The translations under genes and the position numbers were made by a program. 21,661 nt of DNA from Welwitschia mirabilis (lineage: Eukaryota; Gnetophyta; Gnetopsida; Welwitschiales). Below, one piece after another: positions 1 to 9,075 of the stretch (positions within the stretch are counted from its first letter, which is position 1; each line of letters opens with the position of its first letter). The notes below the pieces were generated by a model. It did no database searches. It was not told the origin of the DNA and was given only the letters and a program-made list of their open reading frames with translations. Location of the stretch: positions 198,115,221-198,136,881 of the forward strand of contig JBOZIK010000001.1 in the NCBI GenBank assembly GCA_051453625.1. Direction: 5' to 3'.

Positions 1-1346
1 AGAATATAACAACCTTACTGAAAATGACATTTGGGAGTCCATGGATCTTTCATTAGAATGCATAGTGTTATGTAACAAATGGGTTTTCCATAATAAATAT
101 AATATGAATAACACCCTTGAGTGACATAAAGATCGACTTGTTGTGTAAATTAATCAATTATATATAAAGATTGGCTTTATTTAAGAAGAATTAAAAGAAA
201 AAAATCTACATAATTCAACCAAAGGGTTTTGAAGAAAAAGGAAAAGAACATAACATGTGTAAATTAATCAAGTTGTTATATGAGCTAAAAAAGCACCAAG
301 ATCTTGGTACTATGCTTACAAATTATTTAGGTTTCATTAGATTTAGATTATTTAATAATTAAGATGTGGATGCCACATTATTTATAAAATATAATAAACA
401 AAGATCTACATACATAGTGGTATATATAGGTAATATGCTAATAATTAGAAGTGATGAAGAAGATGTGAAAAAAATAAAAATCGCATTGAGTAAGAAATTT
501 AAGATTTCTAATATTAGATTAGTGAGATTCTACTTAAGTGTACAAATTGTTTAGCAAAAAGATAGAATCTTCTTAATGAAAAAGAAGTACATCAGAGATT
601 TACTTCAGAAGTTTGAACTAGATTACATAACAGAAGTTGTAATTCCTTTAGATAATAACGTTAAAATATCTATTGATAAAGACTCAGAATCTATGAATGA
701 AACAAAACATAGAAGTATTATAGGAAGTTTAATTTACGTAACCAACACTAAACCAGACATATCATATGTTGTTGGTGTGTTGTTTAGATAGTTTTATGCA
801 CCTAAGATTACTCATCTAAAAGCTATAAAGGGAGTATTGAGATATGTAAAGAAGATAAAGGAGTTAGGCATCACTTATAAAAGAAACTCTTACTTCATCC
901 TCAGGACATACTATAGCTCAATTCACTAGAAAAACTAATACCTCATTGTCAACATTAGGGTATATCATGTCCTTAAAAGCACCTTTGCCTTGACAATTAA
1001 AGCATCAAAAAACTATATTTCAATCTTATGGTAAATCTAAATATATAGCTTCTTCTAAATTACATAGAGAAATCAAATGGCTAAGGAAATTGTTAGAAGT
1101 AATAAACCTAACATAGATAAGGCAATAGAACTCTTCATTAATAATTAATCAATAAGCTACATAGTAAAAGATATATGCACCATTATAGGACAAAGCATCT
1201 TTGTGTTGGAATCTATAAAATTAGTGAACTTATATAAAATGAAATTATTACACCAATACACTATCTAATTATAGAATAAACTCCTAATATCCTTATTAAA
1301 TTACTTAATCAAGAGAATTTCTAGTATTTCTAATCTAAGATTGGAT
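1..1346 (+). pseudogene. Ty1/copia pol relic: reverse transcriptase to RNase H (5' end outside window)
   Basis: This is the C-terminal half of a copia polyprotein, which in life copies the element's RNA into DNA. It is read across frameshifts and stops. Near 30-130 the frame gives WESMDLS, then CNKWVFHNKY and HKDRLVV, matching the RT start (W.LV.LP, KWVFK.KY, YKARLVA). Near 250-300 CKLIKLLYELKK matches CKL.KSLYGLKQ. The catalytic YVDD position (423-434) reads YIGN, so both aspartates are lost. The stretch 708-788 gives HRSIIGSLIYVTNTKPDIS, the usual copia RT end. RNase H follows in other frames: HLKAIKGVLRYVK (about 810-850), SKYIASSKLHREIKWLRKLL (1037-1096), then NN-SISYIVKD and a YRTKHL-like stretch. 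It ends with ILIKLLNQ (ILTKPL) and SKIGL near 1346. It is a dead copy. Superfamily assignment is secure; lineage is not determined. Confidence 0.9.
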
Positions 1347-1353
1347 TTATAAT

Positions 1354-1600
1354 TGTTGGTTCAAACTCATTTCTTTCTTGTACATTATGGGTTCATTTAA
1401 TTTGTGAGTCTTTAATTGAACTCACACTTGATCCTTATACTATAGGATGTGTAGTACAGTTATAGCCTAGTACTATGAGATGTGTATTACATGTTTTGAC
1501 CTAGCATTATGGGATGTATAATATATGCAATAATCTTATATGCTATGGGATGTATAGGATTAAATTGACTACTTCTTTAACAAAGTAGTTTTCTCACATA
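1354..1600 (+). repeat. Possible 3' LTR start of the copia relic
   Basis: The copia reading frame ends at SKIGL near 1346. After a purine-poor version of the place where a polypurine tract normally sits, TGTTGGTTCAAACTC starts at 1354. Many plant copia LTRs begin TGTTGG directly after such a tract. No second LTR is in the window, so the 3' boundary cannot be fixed; TTCTCACA ending at 1598 is one possible end. A hairpin of ACTACTT and AAGTAGT lies at about 1569-1590. This is an inference from position and the first bases only. Confidence 0.35.
1439..1560. repeat. Degenerate tandem repeat, four units of about 33-36 bp
   Basis: Four similar cores follow one another: ACTATAGGATGTGTA at 1439, ACTATGAGATGTGTA at 1472, ATTATGGGATGTATA at 1506 and GCTATGGGATGTATA at 1542. 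Spacings are 33, 34 and 36 bp. The first two units also share a TAG/TGACCTAG stretch between cores. The array lies inside the possible copia LTR, where such short repeats are common in U3. Function unknown. Confidence 0.7.
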
Positions 1601-2062
1601 GCAACTCCTTTTTGGAATTTTTATTGTAGGTTGAATTCCTAAGGTTTTCCTTTATGCACTTCATTTTTTCCTTGAAAAAGAGCATATTTCAATGTTCATG
1701 AAAGAATTAGTAAGTTTTTTGCACACCATGGTCTTACACCTAGGGATATATGAAAATTCTAATGATGTGCTTAACTTTATAAGAAACCTCTTTATGAAAT
1801 AATTTGAATAGAAGAAATAAAATTTGTATTTTGGAAATCTTATGCTCTCTTTTGGGCTCTTGTTTCTCAGTAATGATGACATAGATGACTCCAATTTAAA
1901 ATTAGATTACAAAAGTAGTGAAGAAGAATAGCTTAAAGAAAATTAAGTAGGAAGATCATTCATGGTGGAAAATGCAATAAGGGAGGCTTTAAAAAATATA
2001 GCAAAGAGATCCTAAAAAACCATTTTAAAAATGTTAGTCAAGCCTTCAAACAAGAAAAATAG
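1601..2062. other. No gene recognised; possibly LINE 5' region
   Basis: This stretch holds no convincing gene. A short + frame near 1868-1932 is acidic (NDDIDDS, then KSSEEE), and a K/G-rich frame continues to about 2050, just before the LINE ORF2 start. It could be the end of a decayed LINE ORF1 or leader, but no RNA-binding or zinc-knuckle motif is visible. The open frame on the minus strand at 1661-1894 has no recognisable features. Confidence 0.4.
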
Positions 2063-2850
2063 ATGAATATTTTAAGTAGGAACATAAGGGACATGATAGC
2101 AGTTCCAAAAAATTAAAGCCTTAGAAGAATTTATTAAGCATAAAATGTAGGAATAATGTGTTTTTAGATGACTAAAACAAGAAAAGAAGAGTTCTTTAAT
2201 AAATTTATAGAAGATAGAACATAGAGTGGGTTTTGAACTATGGTTTAAAAAGGAAAATTTTGGTGATGATAAGAAAAGATTTAGAATACAAGAGAATAGC
2301 AATAGATAGGTGGTATTAAATCATTTTAATGAACCAGTTATGGATAATTAATATTTATAAGTACTAAAGTATGATGGAAAAATAAAGAATGTGGGGAAAA
2401 ATCCAAGGAAAATTAGAGAATAAATAAGGTATAGTCATAGAAAACTTCAACCAAATCTTGGATGAATGGAAGAAAAAAGGGATGGAAGATAGTTAAATTT
2501 AGAAGTGATAAATCTAGAAAGCATGATAATTCTCTAGATCTACTAGCCTTAATATTTAAAAGTCTCAATTCATTTAGTCTAATAAAAGATAAGGCAATGA
2601 CATAATTCAATCAGTAATAAATAGATAATAGTTTTAGCAAATTGACTAATGGATAAATATTAGGGGTTAGAAGGGAAGGGAATATAGAGTTAAATCAAAT
2701 AGATCCCACTTTACATTAAAAAATACGTTGCTAAAAGAGGAGGAGGTAAAGGAGTTTTAGAAAGATATTGGTAAATAAAAAGCCTCAGACCCATTTAGAC
2801 TTTTCAAGATAACATTTAAATATTTAAAAGGTGGTTTAAGATTTGAAGAA
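2063..2850 (+). pseudogene. LINE ORF2 endonuclease domain, decayed
   Basis: The frame opens with ATG at 2063, giving MNILSRNIRD, close to the family start MNILSWN(I/V)RGLG; the W is now R. At about 2149-2215 the frame reads VGIMCF and then TKTRKEEFFNKF, matching the (V/I)..(L/Q)ETK segment that carries a catalytic glutamate; here that residue is not clearly kept. The middle of the domain is too decayed to read. At about 2785-2815 SDPFRLFKITF fits the P.PFRF..MWL segment that normally follows the endonuclease. The domain is an APE-type nuclease that nicks target DNA. The start is chosen because the motif begins exactly at this ATG. Confidence 0.75.
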
Positions 2851-3716
2851 AGGACTAGCAAAATAGATTTATAAGAAAGAAAGAGCTAAAGTAGGAGATC
2901 AAAAAAAATTCAAGAAAGATAGGAAAATGAAGTAAACCTATAATAGCAAGGGTAGCATAGTTGTAAAATCTATACCAAGTTTGGAAGTAGAAGGAGAAAT
3001 ACTAGAAAGAAAGATCGCATATTAACTAGTTAAAAGATGGAGGTAAACATACTAATTTTTTCTTTAAAGTGGTCAATCAAAGAAGATAGATTAATGCAAT
3101 AAATAAAAAATTTTTGAAATAATCAATTTTCCAAAGGGAATAAGGCCTATGCATATTTCATTAAAAGTCTGTAAGAGCTAAAGATAGAAAAAGAGAATAT
3201 AAAAATGTTAACTTTATGGCTAGAATCCTAGTAAGAAAAGGACCTCCTATGAAAGTCAAAAATAAATGAGGCTTTAAAAATGCTTTGAAAAATAAATACA
3301 AATTTGACTCTAAGCCTTAACGATTGAATGATGTAGTGTTTTTCATAAATTTTAGGGAATAGTAGAGAAAACAATAGAAAAACCATTTGATAAGGCCTTG
3401 AAATTGATGTTAATTACCCATTTCCAGAATAGCACCCAAGTTATTAGGATACTAAAGAAATAAAAAGTAGTATATGTTTAGCATTTAAGATTCATTAGGA
3501 TGTGTAATATCCTATACAGGATTGTATCCAATGTTATGATGAATAGAATAAGACTTAACATATAGAGCATAGTGAGACCAAATCAAGTAGAATTTCTAGG
3601 GGGGAAAGTATTCTTAACTAATTGATATTTAATAATGAAATTTTTATTCTATGAAAAAAAGAAATAAGGGCATATGCACTAAAACTATACATTAAAAAAA
3701 AATAACTATGATAGTA
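2851..3716 (+). pseudogene. LINE ORF2 linker and N-terminal reverse transcriptase, decayed
   Basis: Near 2980-3115 the frame gives ERSHIN-LKDGGKHTNFF, then KVVNQRR and INAINKK, matching the conserved QRSR.NWL..GD.NTKFFH and RR..N.I segment ahead of the RT. RT fingers are read at about 3430-3620: NSTQVIRILKK, RFIRMCNILYRIVSNVMMNR and PNQVEFLGGK. These correspond to the family's LIPK, FRPISLCNV.YKIISK.L.NR and NQ.AFV.GR motifs. The segment between (about 3120-3420), which should carry the KAPGPDGF motif, is not readable and may be partly deleted. At 3690-3716 comes NYDSIS, the D.VSWEFL motif. Stops and frameshifts occur throughout. Confidence 0.8.
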
Positions 3717-4338
3717 TCTCTTAGGAATTCTTAGAATATATTCGATACATGAAGGGGGTTCCCCATATTTTATTAATCTAATTCTTTAGATAGAAAGAAC
3801 AGCTAGTTTTAGCACTAAAATGAACCAAAACATTTATGGATATTTTATAATAAGAAAAGATATATAGTAGAAAAATCCTTTTTTACTATACTATTTTATA
3901 ATGATCTTGGGTGTATTGAAAAAACGTTGAGTATTAACAAGATGCAAATTCTTTGCAACCACTTTAGATACGATTCAATTATTTTCCTAAAAGTTAACAT
4001 TCAATAAATCAAGATTATAAATGAGGGATTAGAGGAGTTCACTAAAGATTCTAGGCTAGTGATAAGTTGTCAAAAGGGAAGATTCTATTTCATGAATACC
4101 TTAGCAAGCATCTTAATGGTAATCATAAAAATATTAAAGGCAGAAATAGATCCAAAAGAGATGTCTACCTAGGATCACCTCTTTAGAGTTTAATATTTTA
4201 GAGGAAATTAGTCCAAAAAAATGGAGAATAAATGTAATAACTAGTGTATCATCTTCTTATCAAGTAAAGAAAATATCATTCTAGCAAACATTATGATAAT
4301 AACTATTATAAAGTATAGTTCTTTGATGGGAGCTTTAC
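3717..4338 (+). repeat. Direct duplication of LINE RT palm/thumb, copy A
   Basis: This segment, from TCTCTTAGGAATTCTTAGAA to GGGAGCTTTAC, is repeated at 4439-5049 with about one difference in ten bases and a few small indels. It covers the RT region from EFLEY to the end of the thumb. The catalytic motif, normally F(A/V)DD, reads FRYD at 3963-3974, so one aspartate is lost. It is followed by S-IIFLKVNIQ and IKIINEGLEEFTKDS, as in ADDT.IF...... and L..F...SGL. It runs up to the 100-N gap. Confidence 0.92.
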
Positions 4339-4438
4339 NNNNNNNNNNNNNNNNNNNNNNNNNNNNNNNNNNNNNNNNNNNNNNNNNNNNNNNNNNNNNN
4401 NNNNNNNNNNNNNNNNNNNNNNNNNNNNNNNNNNNNNN
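4339..4438. other. Assembly gap, 100 N
   Basis: Exactly 100 N, the usual placeholder for a gap of unknown size. The bases before it (3717-4338) and after it (4439-5049) are two versions of the same segment. Open frames reported across it are artefacts. Confidence 0.99.
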
Positions 4439-5049
4439 TCTCTTAGGAATTCTTAGAATATGTTTTATACATGAAGGATATTCCCCCATATTTTATCAAT
4501 CTAATTTTTTAGATACAAAGAACAGCTAGTTTTAGCACTAAAATGAACCAAAAATTTTATGGATTTTTAATAATAAGAAAAGGAATATAGTAGGGAAATC
4601 CCTTTTTACTATACCTTTTTATAATGATCTTGGATGTATTGAAAAAGAGTTGGGTATTCATAAGATGTAGATTCTTGCAATTACTTTAGAGATGATTCAA
4701 TTATTTTCTCAGAGGTTAACATTCAATAAATCAAGGTTATAAATGAGGGATTAGGGGAGTTCACTAAAGAGTATAGGATATTGATAAGTTATTAAAAGGA
4801 AAAGTATATTTCATGAATATCTTAGCAAGCATCTTAATGGTAATCATAGAAATATTAAAGATGGAAAGAGATTCAAAAGAGATGTCTACCTAGGACTACC
4901 TCTATAGATTTTAATATTCTAGAGGAAAAAAATAAAGAATAAATGTAATAACTAAAGTGTCATCTTCTTATCAAGTAAAGAAAATATCATTCTAGTGAAC
5001 ACTCTGATAATAACTATTATACGGTATAGTGCTTTGATGGGAGCTTTAC
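4439..5049 (+). repeat. Direct duplication of LINE RT palm/thumb, copy B
   Basis: Second version of 3717-4338. It is slightly better preserved as coding sequence. At about 4540-4640 it gives KGI--GNPFLLYLFIMILDVL, matching the RT motif RGLRQGDPLSPYLF.L..EVL. At 4685-4696 it reads FRDD, so both catalytic aspartates remain although the residue before them is altered. It then continues SIIFSEVNIQ and IKVINEGLGEFTKE. The sequence runs without a break into the downstream LINE at 5050, so this copy belongs to the same contig as the ORF2 3' half. Confidence 0.92.
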
Positions 5050-6150
5050 TAGAGAAAAATCAGGAAATCATTAATAGGTTAATCTATAACTTTATTTGAA
5101 AAGGAGAGAAAAGAACAGAAAAATCCCATGTGATTGTATGAAAAGAGATAGTAAAACTAGTAAAATTGAATAAGTGGAAAATTTAGGACATGAAAGACAA
5201 CATATTCTTAGCCAAAATTAATATTGTGAAAAAAAATATAGAAGTGAGGAAGGTTTCTCTTATGGAAAATAATTCTAAAGCATAAATATAAGGAGTGGAA
5301 AAGAAAGTGAGGGGATCTTCCCTTATGATAATTCTTATTCATAGGAAGGGATCAGCTAGAAGATCTAACTAAGTGAAAAATAGGAAAATGAGACATACAA
5401 TTTTGGTGCTCTTACATGTTGAAAGGGAAATGCCCTAACAAGATTTAATAAATAGTTCTAGTTAAGGAGTGGATAAAAGAAATAGTGAAGATAAACGTGA
5501 AAAGTTATAGGATAAGGGGAAATTTCCCTTACTCAAGAAATAAAGGCATTAAAATAGTAATAAACTGATTAAAAAAGATTATAAGAGAAGGAAATATCAC
5601 ATTAGGAGAAGGGAATGATAGAAGGACATTAGATGAAAGTATAATTAGTGTAAAAAGCAACCTAACTATGAAGTTAAAAAAATTATTAAATACAACTAGT
5701 GGAAAATTACAACAAAAAAGTATGAGGTGCTTAAATTATTAAGTGTAAAGGGTAAAGCGCTAAGTGCAATGAGTTTGAGACAAATGGGTTAGAAGTTTCA
5801 AATAGAGTATCAAGTATGTGATAAGTATAAAACTATTGAGTACCTATTCTTAGATTGCTCCATTATCACAATGGTGTGGTGATAGTAGATTCAAAAGCCT
5901 CTTGGAAAAAATTCCTTAATATGCTTGGCAAGTTTTATGAAGTTCTTCTTTGATTCTTATGGATAACATAAAATAGGAAAATAATTTCAAATCTAAAATA
6001 GAACATAGAATAGATTTGTAAGAACATAACAAACAAGGTATTATTTGAAGATTTTGGTGTGGGAATGGAAGAGAAAGAAGCTTTAGTTTAAATTAGAAGA
6101 TAACATAAATTTTATAGGTTCAAAAAATCTATAGAAAAGAATCTAGAAGT
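5050..6150 (+). pseudogene. LINE ORF2 C-terminal region with zf-RVT-like knuckle, decayed
   Basis: Just after the duplicated part the frame reads LEKNQEIINRLIYNFI-KGEK, then HVIV-KEIVKLVKLNKWK and NIFLAKI. This is the usual post-RT segment (I...FLW.G, W...C.PK..GGLGI....N.ALLAKW). At 5812-5882 it reads QVCDKYKTIEYLFLDCSIIT and then MVW, matching the family C..C....E...HLF..C..S..VW knuckle. Here the second cysteine is Y and the histidine is Y, so zinc binding is lost. Beyond 5885 W/R/K-rich pieces to about 6150 fit the ORF2 end but are not diagnostic. The role of this C-terminal segment in plant LINEs is thought to be nucleic-acid binding. Confidence 0.75.
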
Positions 6151-6470
6151 TAGGGTGGGATATGCTGATTGAACTAAAAGAAGAATTAAATTTTAAAACC
6201 ATGAAAGTAATACTAAATGGTAAAATTATAGTAGTAACACACTAACATGAAGTATCCACTCAATTAATATCCTAACTATAAGATTAAGAGAGGAGAAGGA
6301 CCTGATTTTATCATATTTAATGGGCCTAATGTATGTTGATTGATTTTGTGAGGAAAGGTATCCACATCAAAGGGATTCATAAAAAAATTAAAGTATAATT
6401 GCCATAAAATGTGGTAATAGAGTTCGTGGATAAATATCTAATCTAAGATAGAAACCATTCAAATCTATTT

Positions 6471-6535
6471 TAGTTTGTTTTTAACCTTAAAATAAAGAAT
6501 GAACCTTAACCTCTCCCTTTTTCTCATCAAAAATC
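6471..6535 (+). repeat. Possible LINE 3' terminus
   Basis: The sequence TTTGTTTTTAACC, AATAAAGAATG and CCTTTTTCTCATCAAAAA resembles the T-rich, TTAATAAA-containing 3' ends of plant LINEs, which finish in TCTCA plus an A tract. The 3' terminus at 7695-7775 has the same plan. If real, the LINE whose ORF2 starts at 2063 ends near 6530. The A tract is only five bases and no target-site duplication was found. Confidence 0.35.
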
Positions 6536-6975
6536 TTAAAGATAAATTAGACATAGGCACTCTAGATTATTTAAGAAGTTGGTAGAGTTCCTACATGAGG
6601 ATGAGTCAAGAGTAATACAGTCTAGAACTTAGGATAAGCCTATGGAAGTAATAAGTAAAGTAGAAAATCCCACCTAAAAGGGACAAGTTCCTCAAGATCA
6701 AAGAGTAAAAGGAAGAGAATGTCAAGAATCCAATTCACCAGGGAGATCAAACTAGCTATAATGGAGAGGCCAAAGATGTGAAACTAATAGACTAGAAGCA
6801 TCATCAATAGGATAAGGAAGGAATTACATTATTCTAAGACAACAGGGAGTATAGGTAGAATAAGGTCTAAGAACGTCTAACCTAAGAGACATAAAAGCCA
6901 ACTTAGTCAATATAGAATTAGCTAGAGTAGATGGTCTAATGCTTAGACTAGTAAAAGACTAAATAACAAGCATAA
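6536..6975. other. No gene recognised
   Basis: About 440 bp with no recognisable protein motif on either strand. The + strand is purine-rich with Lys/Glu/Arg-rich short frames. It could be the decayed upstream part of the J-domain relic that follows, or more LINE sequence, but nothing supports either. Confidence 0.4.
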
Positions 6976-7360
6976 ATAATTGATACCAATGATGAGAAAG
7001 AAGAGAACATAAGGGGAAAAAATAAAAAAGAGCTAAAGACTGAAGCTCATTCAACCAATAAAGAAAAAGAAGTCACTCTAAAGTTAGATAATAGGCATAC
7101 TTTGTTAGAATTGGAAGAATAAGTGAAGTATGATCAAATTAACTTAATCAAAGAGGGGAAGGATCATTGTGTAATACTTGGTCTTAGGCTTGGAGCCTCA
7201 AGTGATCAAATTATTAAGGATCACAAAAAAGTAATCTTGGTATGACACCTAGATAAGAATAAACATAAAGCTTAAGAGGTCCTACGAAAAACCATCAGCA
7301 TTAATAATGCAAATGAGGTGCTAGCAAATAAAACGAGAAAAGTATCTATTATTTTATGCA
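6976..7360 (+). pseudogene. DnaJ (Hsp40) J-domain pseudogene fragment
   Basis: One + frame stays nearly open for about 125 codons and matches a J-domain, the part of Hsp40 co-chaperones that stimulates Hsp70 ATPase. A Lys/Glu-rich lead (NDEKEENIRGK, STNKEKEV) comes first, then from 7162 DHCVILGLRLGASSDQII fits the D(H/Y)Y.(V/I)LGL...AS..(E/Q)I helix I-II start. KKVILV then precedes a TGA at 7243, where families have W or Y. HLDKNKHKA at 7246-7272 fits the HPDKNK signature loop, with the essential proline now leucine. ISINNANEVLANKTRK fits helix III and the loop after it (I..AYEVLSD..KR). In-frame stops lie near 7126, at 7243 and near 7273. The stop at 7243 (TGG to TGA) and the HPD change (CC to CT) fit methylation decay. 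Domain identity is fairly secure; the parent gene is not identified. It lies between LINE relics and may be a captured or retroposed piece. Confidence 0.75.
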
Positions 7361-7406
7361 TAAAGAAAAACCACTATGACAATATAAAAGATAGTGCTAA
7401 TCACGT

Positions 7407-7775
7407 TTGATATATTCTACTAAGTGCACAACTCTCGTTTATGGGAAAACCCAATATTTACCTATTTTTAGTTTTAGTTTAGAATGGGAACCTCCAACTT
7501 CTCTCNNNNNNNNNNNNNNNNNNNNNNNNNNNNNNNNNNNNNNNNNNNNNNNNNNNNNNNNNNNNNNNNNNNNNNNNNNNNNNNNNNNNNNNNNNNNNNN
7601 NNNNNNNNNNNNNNNNNNNNNNNNNNNNNNNNNNNNNNNNNNNNNNNNNNNNNNNNNNNNNNNNNNNNNNNNNNNNNNNNNNNNNNNNNNNNNNTTTTTT
7701 GTAAATAGTCTTATATCATTTCTTCTTTAATAAAATTATGGCCTTTTCTCAAAATAAAAAATAATAATAAGAATA
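7407..7775 (+). repeat. LINE 3' terminus with A-rich tail
   Basis: After the gap, 7695-7775 reads TTTTTTGTAAATAGTCT, ATATCATTTCTTCTTTAATA and GCCTTTTCTCAAAATAAAAA, then (AAT)n. This is the typical plant LINE 3' end (TTTGTAA..., CTTTAATAAA, CTTTTCTCAAAA, A-rich tail). The stretch before the gap (about 7430-7505, ending GAATGGGAACCTCCAAC) fits the preceding LINE 3' UTR. Orientation is +. It may end the LINE at 2063, with later insertions between, or be a separate 5'-truncated copy. Confidence 0.65.
7506..7694. other. Assembly gap, 189 N
   Basis: A gap of estimated size, 189 N. It splits the LINE 3' terminal region. No redundancy is seen between its two edges. Confidence 0.99.
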
Positions 7776-8063
7776 TTTAGCATCTAGGCCATGAAATTTA
7801 GGCAATAGATTGACAACAATATGTTTTATTTCAAAAAAGAAGTAGCTAAATACTGAAGCTATCATAAAGTTTTTAATGTTCTACTAAGTAACATTTAATA
7901 GATATTATCTCTATTAAACATGTGTAACTTATATAAAAGGATATCTAAAATATTTTTTATTGAAATTTTATTAGTTTAAAACATAGGTTTAAAATATTCT
8001 TAGTTAAAGTGAAATTGAGAATTATTTAGAATTGGTTAGTATTTCATCTATTCGTAACTTTTC
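7776..8063. other. No gene recognised
   Basis: AT-rich sequence after the LINE tail, with no open frame, repeat or motif that I can name. Confidence 0.5.
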
Positions 8064-8747
8064 NNNNNNNNNNNNNNNNNNNNNNNNNNNNNNNNNNNNN
8101 NNNNNNNNNNNNNNNNNNNNNNNNNNNNNNNNNNNNNNNNNNNNNNNNNNNNNNNNNNNNNNNNNNNNNNNNNNNNNNNNNNNNNNNNNNNNNNNNNNNN
8201 NNNNNNNNNNNNNNNNNNNNNNNNNNNNNNNNNNNNNNNNNNNNNNNNNNNNNNNNNNNNNNNNNNNNNNNNNNNNNNNNNNNNNNNNNNNNNNNNNNNN
8301 NNNNNNNNNNNNNNNNNNNNNNNNNNNNNNNNNNNNNNNNNNNNNNNNNNNNNNNNNNNNNNNNNNNNNNNNNNNNNNNNNNNNNNNNNNNNNNNNNNNN
8401 NNNNNNNNNNNNNNNNNNNNNNNNNNNNNNNNNNNNNNNNNNNNNNNNNNNNNNNNNNNNNNNNNNNNNNNNNNNNNNNNNNNNNNNNNNNNNNNNNNNN
8501 NNNNNNNNNNNNNNNNNNNNNNNNNNNNNNNNNNNNNNNNNNNNNNNNNNNNNNNNNNNNNNNNNNNNNNNNNNNNNNNNNNNNNNNNNNNNNNNNNNNN
8601 NNNNNNNNNNNNNNNNNNNNNNNNNNNNNNNNNNNNNNNNNNNNNNNNNNNNNNNNNNNNNNNNNNNNNNNNNNNNNNNNNNNNNNNNNNNNNNNNNNNN
8701 NNNNNNNNNNNNNNNNNNNNNNNNNNNNNNNNNNNNNNNNNNNNNNN
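8064..8747. other. Assembly gap, 684 N
   Basis: The largest gap, of estimated size, 684 N. The contig to its right begins with a 77-bp exact copy of part of the gypsy LTR. Long frames crossing the gap on either strand are artefacts. Confidence 0.99.
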
Positions 8748-8824
8748 CTTCAAGAACATGTGGCAATGATGACAACAACACATAGTAGCAACATGTAACG
8801 TTGTTGAGTAGGATGATGGTGGAG
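8748..8824 (+). repeat. 77-bp exact copy of an internal 5' LTR segment
   Basis: The 77 bases beginning CTTCAAGAACATGTGGCAAT and ending GGATGATGGTGGAG are identical to 9429-9505 inside the 5' LTR. Identity stops abruptly after 8824. The repeat begins with the first base after the 684-N gap. The matching part of the 3' LTR differs at about a quarter of its bases, so perfect identity here is unexpected for an old LTR fragment. Confidence 0.97.
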
Positions 8825-9075
8825 TGCCCTAACCAAGTATTAATAGTAGTTTAGAATAAGTAAATTAGTATGTCCTATTATAGTATTAGTTAACCCTAGT
8901 TATCATTCTTTCTAAAGGATTACAAAGTACTTTAGAGTTCATTAGATTTAAACAAAAGTTTTTAATTAAGAAATTAAATAGAAAAGATTTGAAAAAAGAA
9001 TTGGGAATTAGATATTGTAGGTTTTGCCTCCTAGGAATAAAAAATTACTATTTATAAAATGATCTATTAAATAGC
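8825..9075. other. 5' flank of the gypsy element; no gene recognised
   Basis: About 250 bp between the 77-bp repeat and the 5' LTR. No motif recognised. The last bases, TTAAATAGC, do not give a convincing 5-bp target-site duplication with the 3' flank CAAGCC at 16692. Confidence 0.4.

Larger units (their letters stand above)
2063..6150 (+). mobile_element. Plant LINE (L1-type) ORF2, degenerate
   Basis: The landmarks of a plant L1-type ORF2 follow in the right order on the + strand: an endonuclease start at 2063, a linker, reverse transcriptase and a C-terminal cysteine-rich segment. Such elements insert by nicking the target and copying their RNA directly onto the cut DNA. Each landmark is in a short open piece and the frame shifts repeatedly, so this copy cannot make protein. 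The RT part contains a repeat of about 620 bp around an N gap, so the true element is about 0.7 kb shorter than the span here if that is an assembly effect. The 5' leader and ORF1 are not recognisable. The 3' end may be near 6530 or at 7775; see those entries. Confidence 0.88.

Noticed and set aside
1661-2610. Three minus-strand frames of 65-77 codons
   Set aside because: No motif is visible; two lie opposite the LINE endonuclease region and the composition is that of AT-rich antisense.
2720-2830. EEEVKEF...KASDPF read as the RT KAPGPDGF segment, which would be out of order before the GD-NT-FFH-like motif
   Set aside because: Once the ORF2 start at 2063 was found, the same stretch fitted the P.PFRF..MWL segment after the endonuclease in the normal order, so no rearrangement is needed.
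4241-4529. Overlapping frames on both strands around the 4339-4438 gap
   Set aside because: Artefacts of the N run joining two versions of the same LINE segment.
7407-7730. Frame of 107 codons across the 189-N gap
   Set aside because: It is mostly N. The real codons at each side are LINE 3' end sequence, which is non-coding or at most the ORF2 tail.
8022-8783. Long open frames on both strands across 8022-8783
   Set aside because: They consist almost wholly of the 684-N gap; only a few real codons exist at each end.
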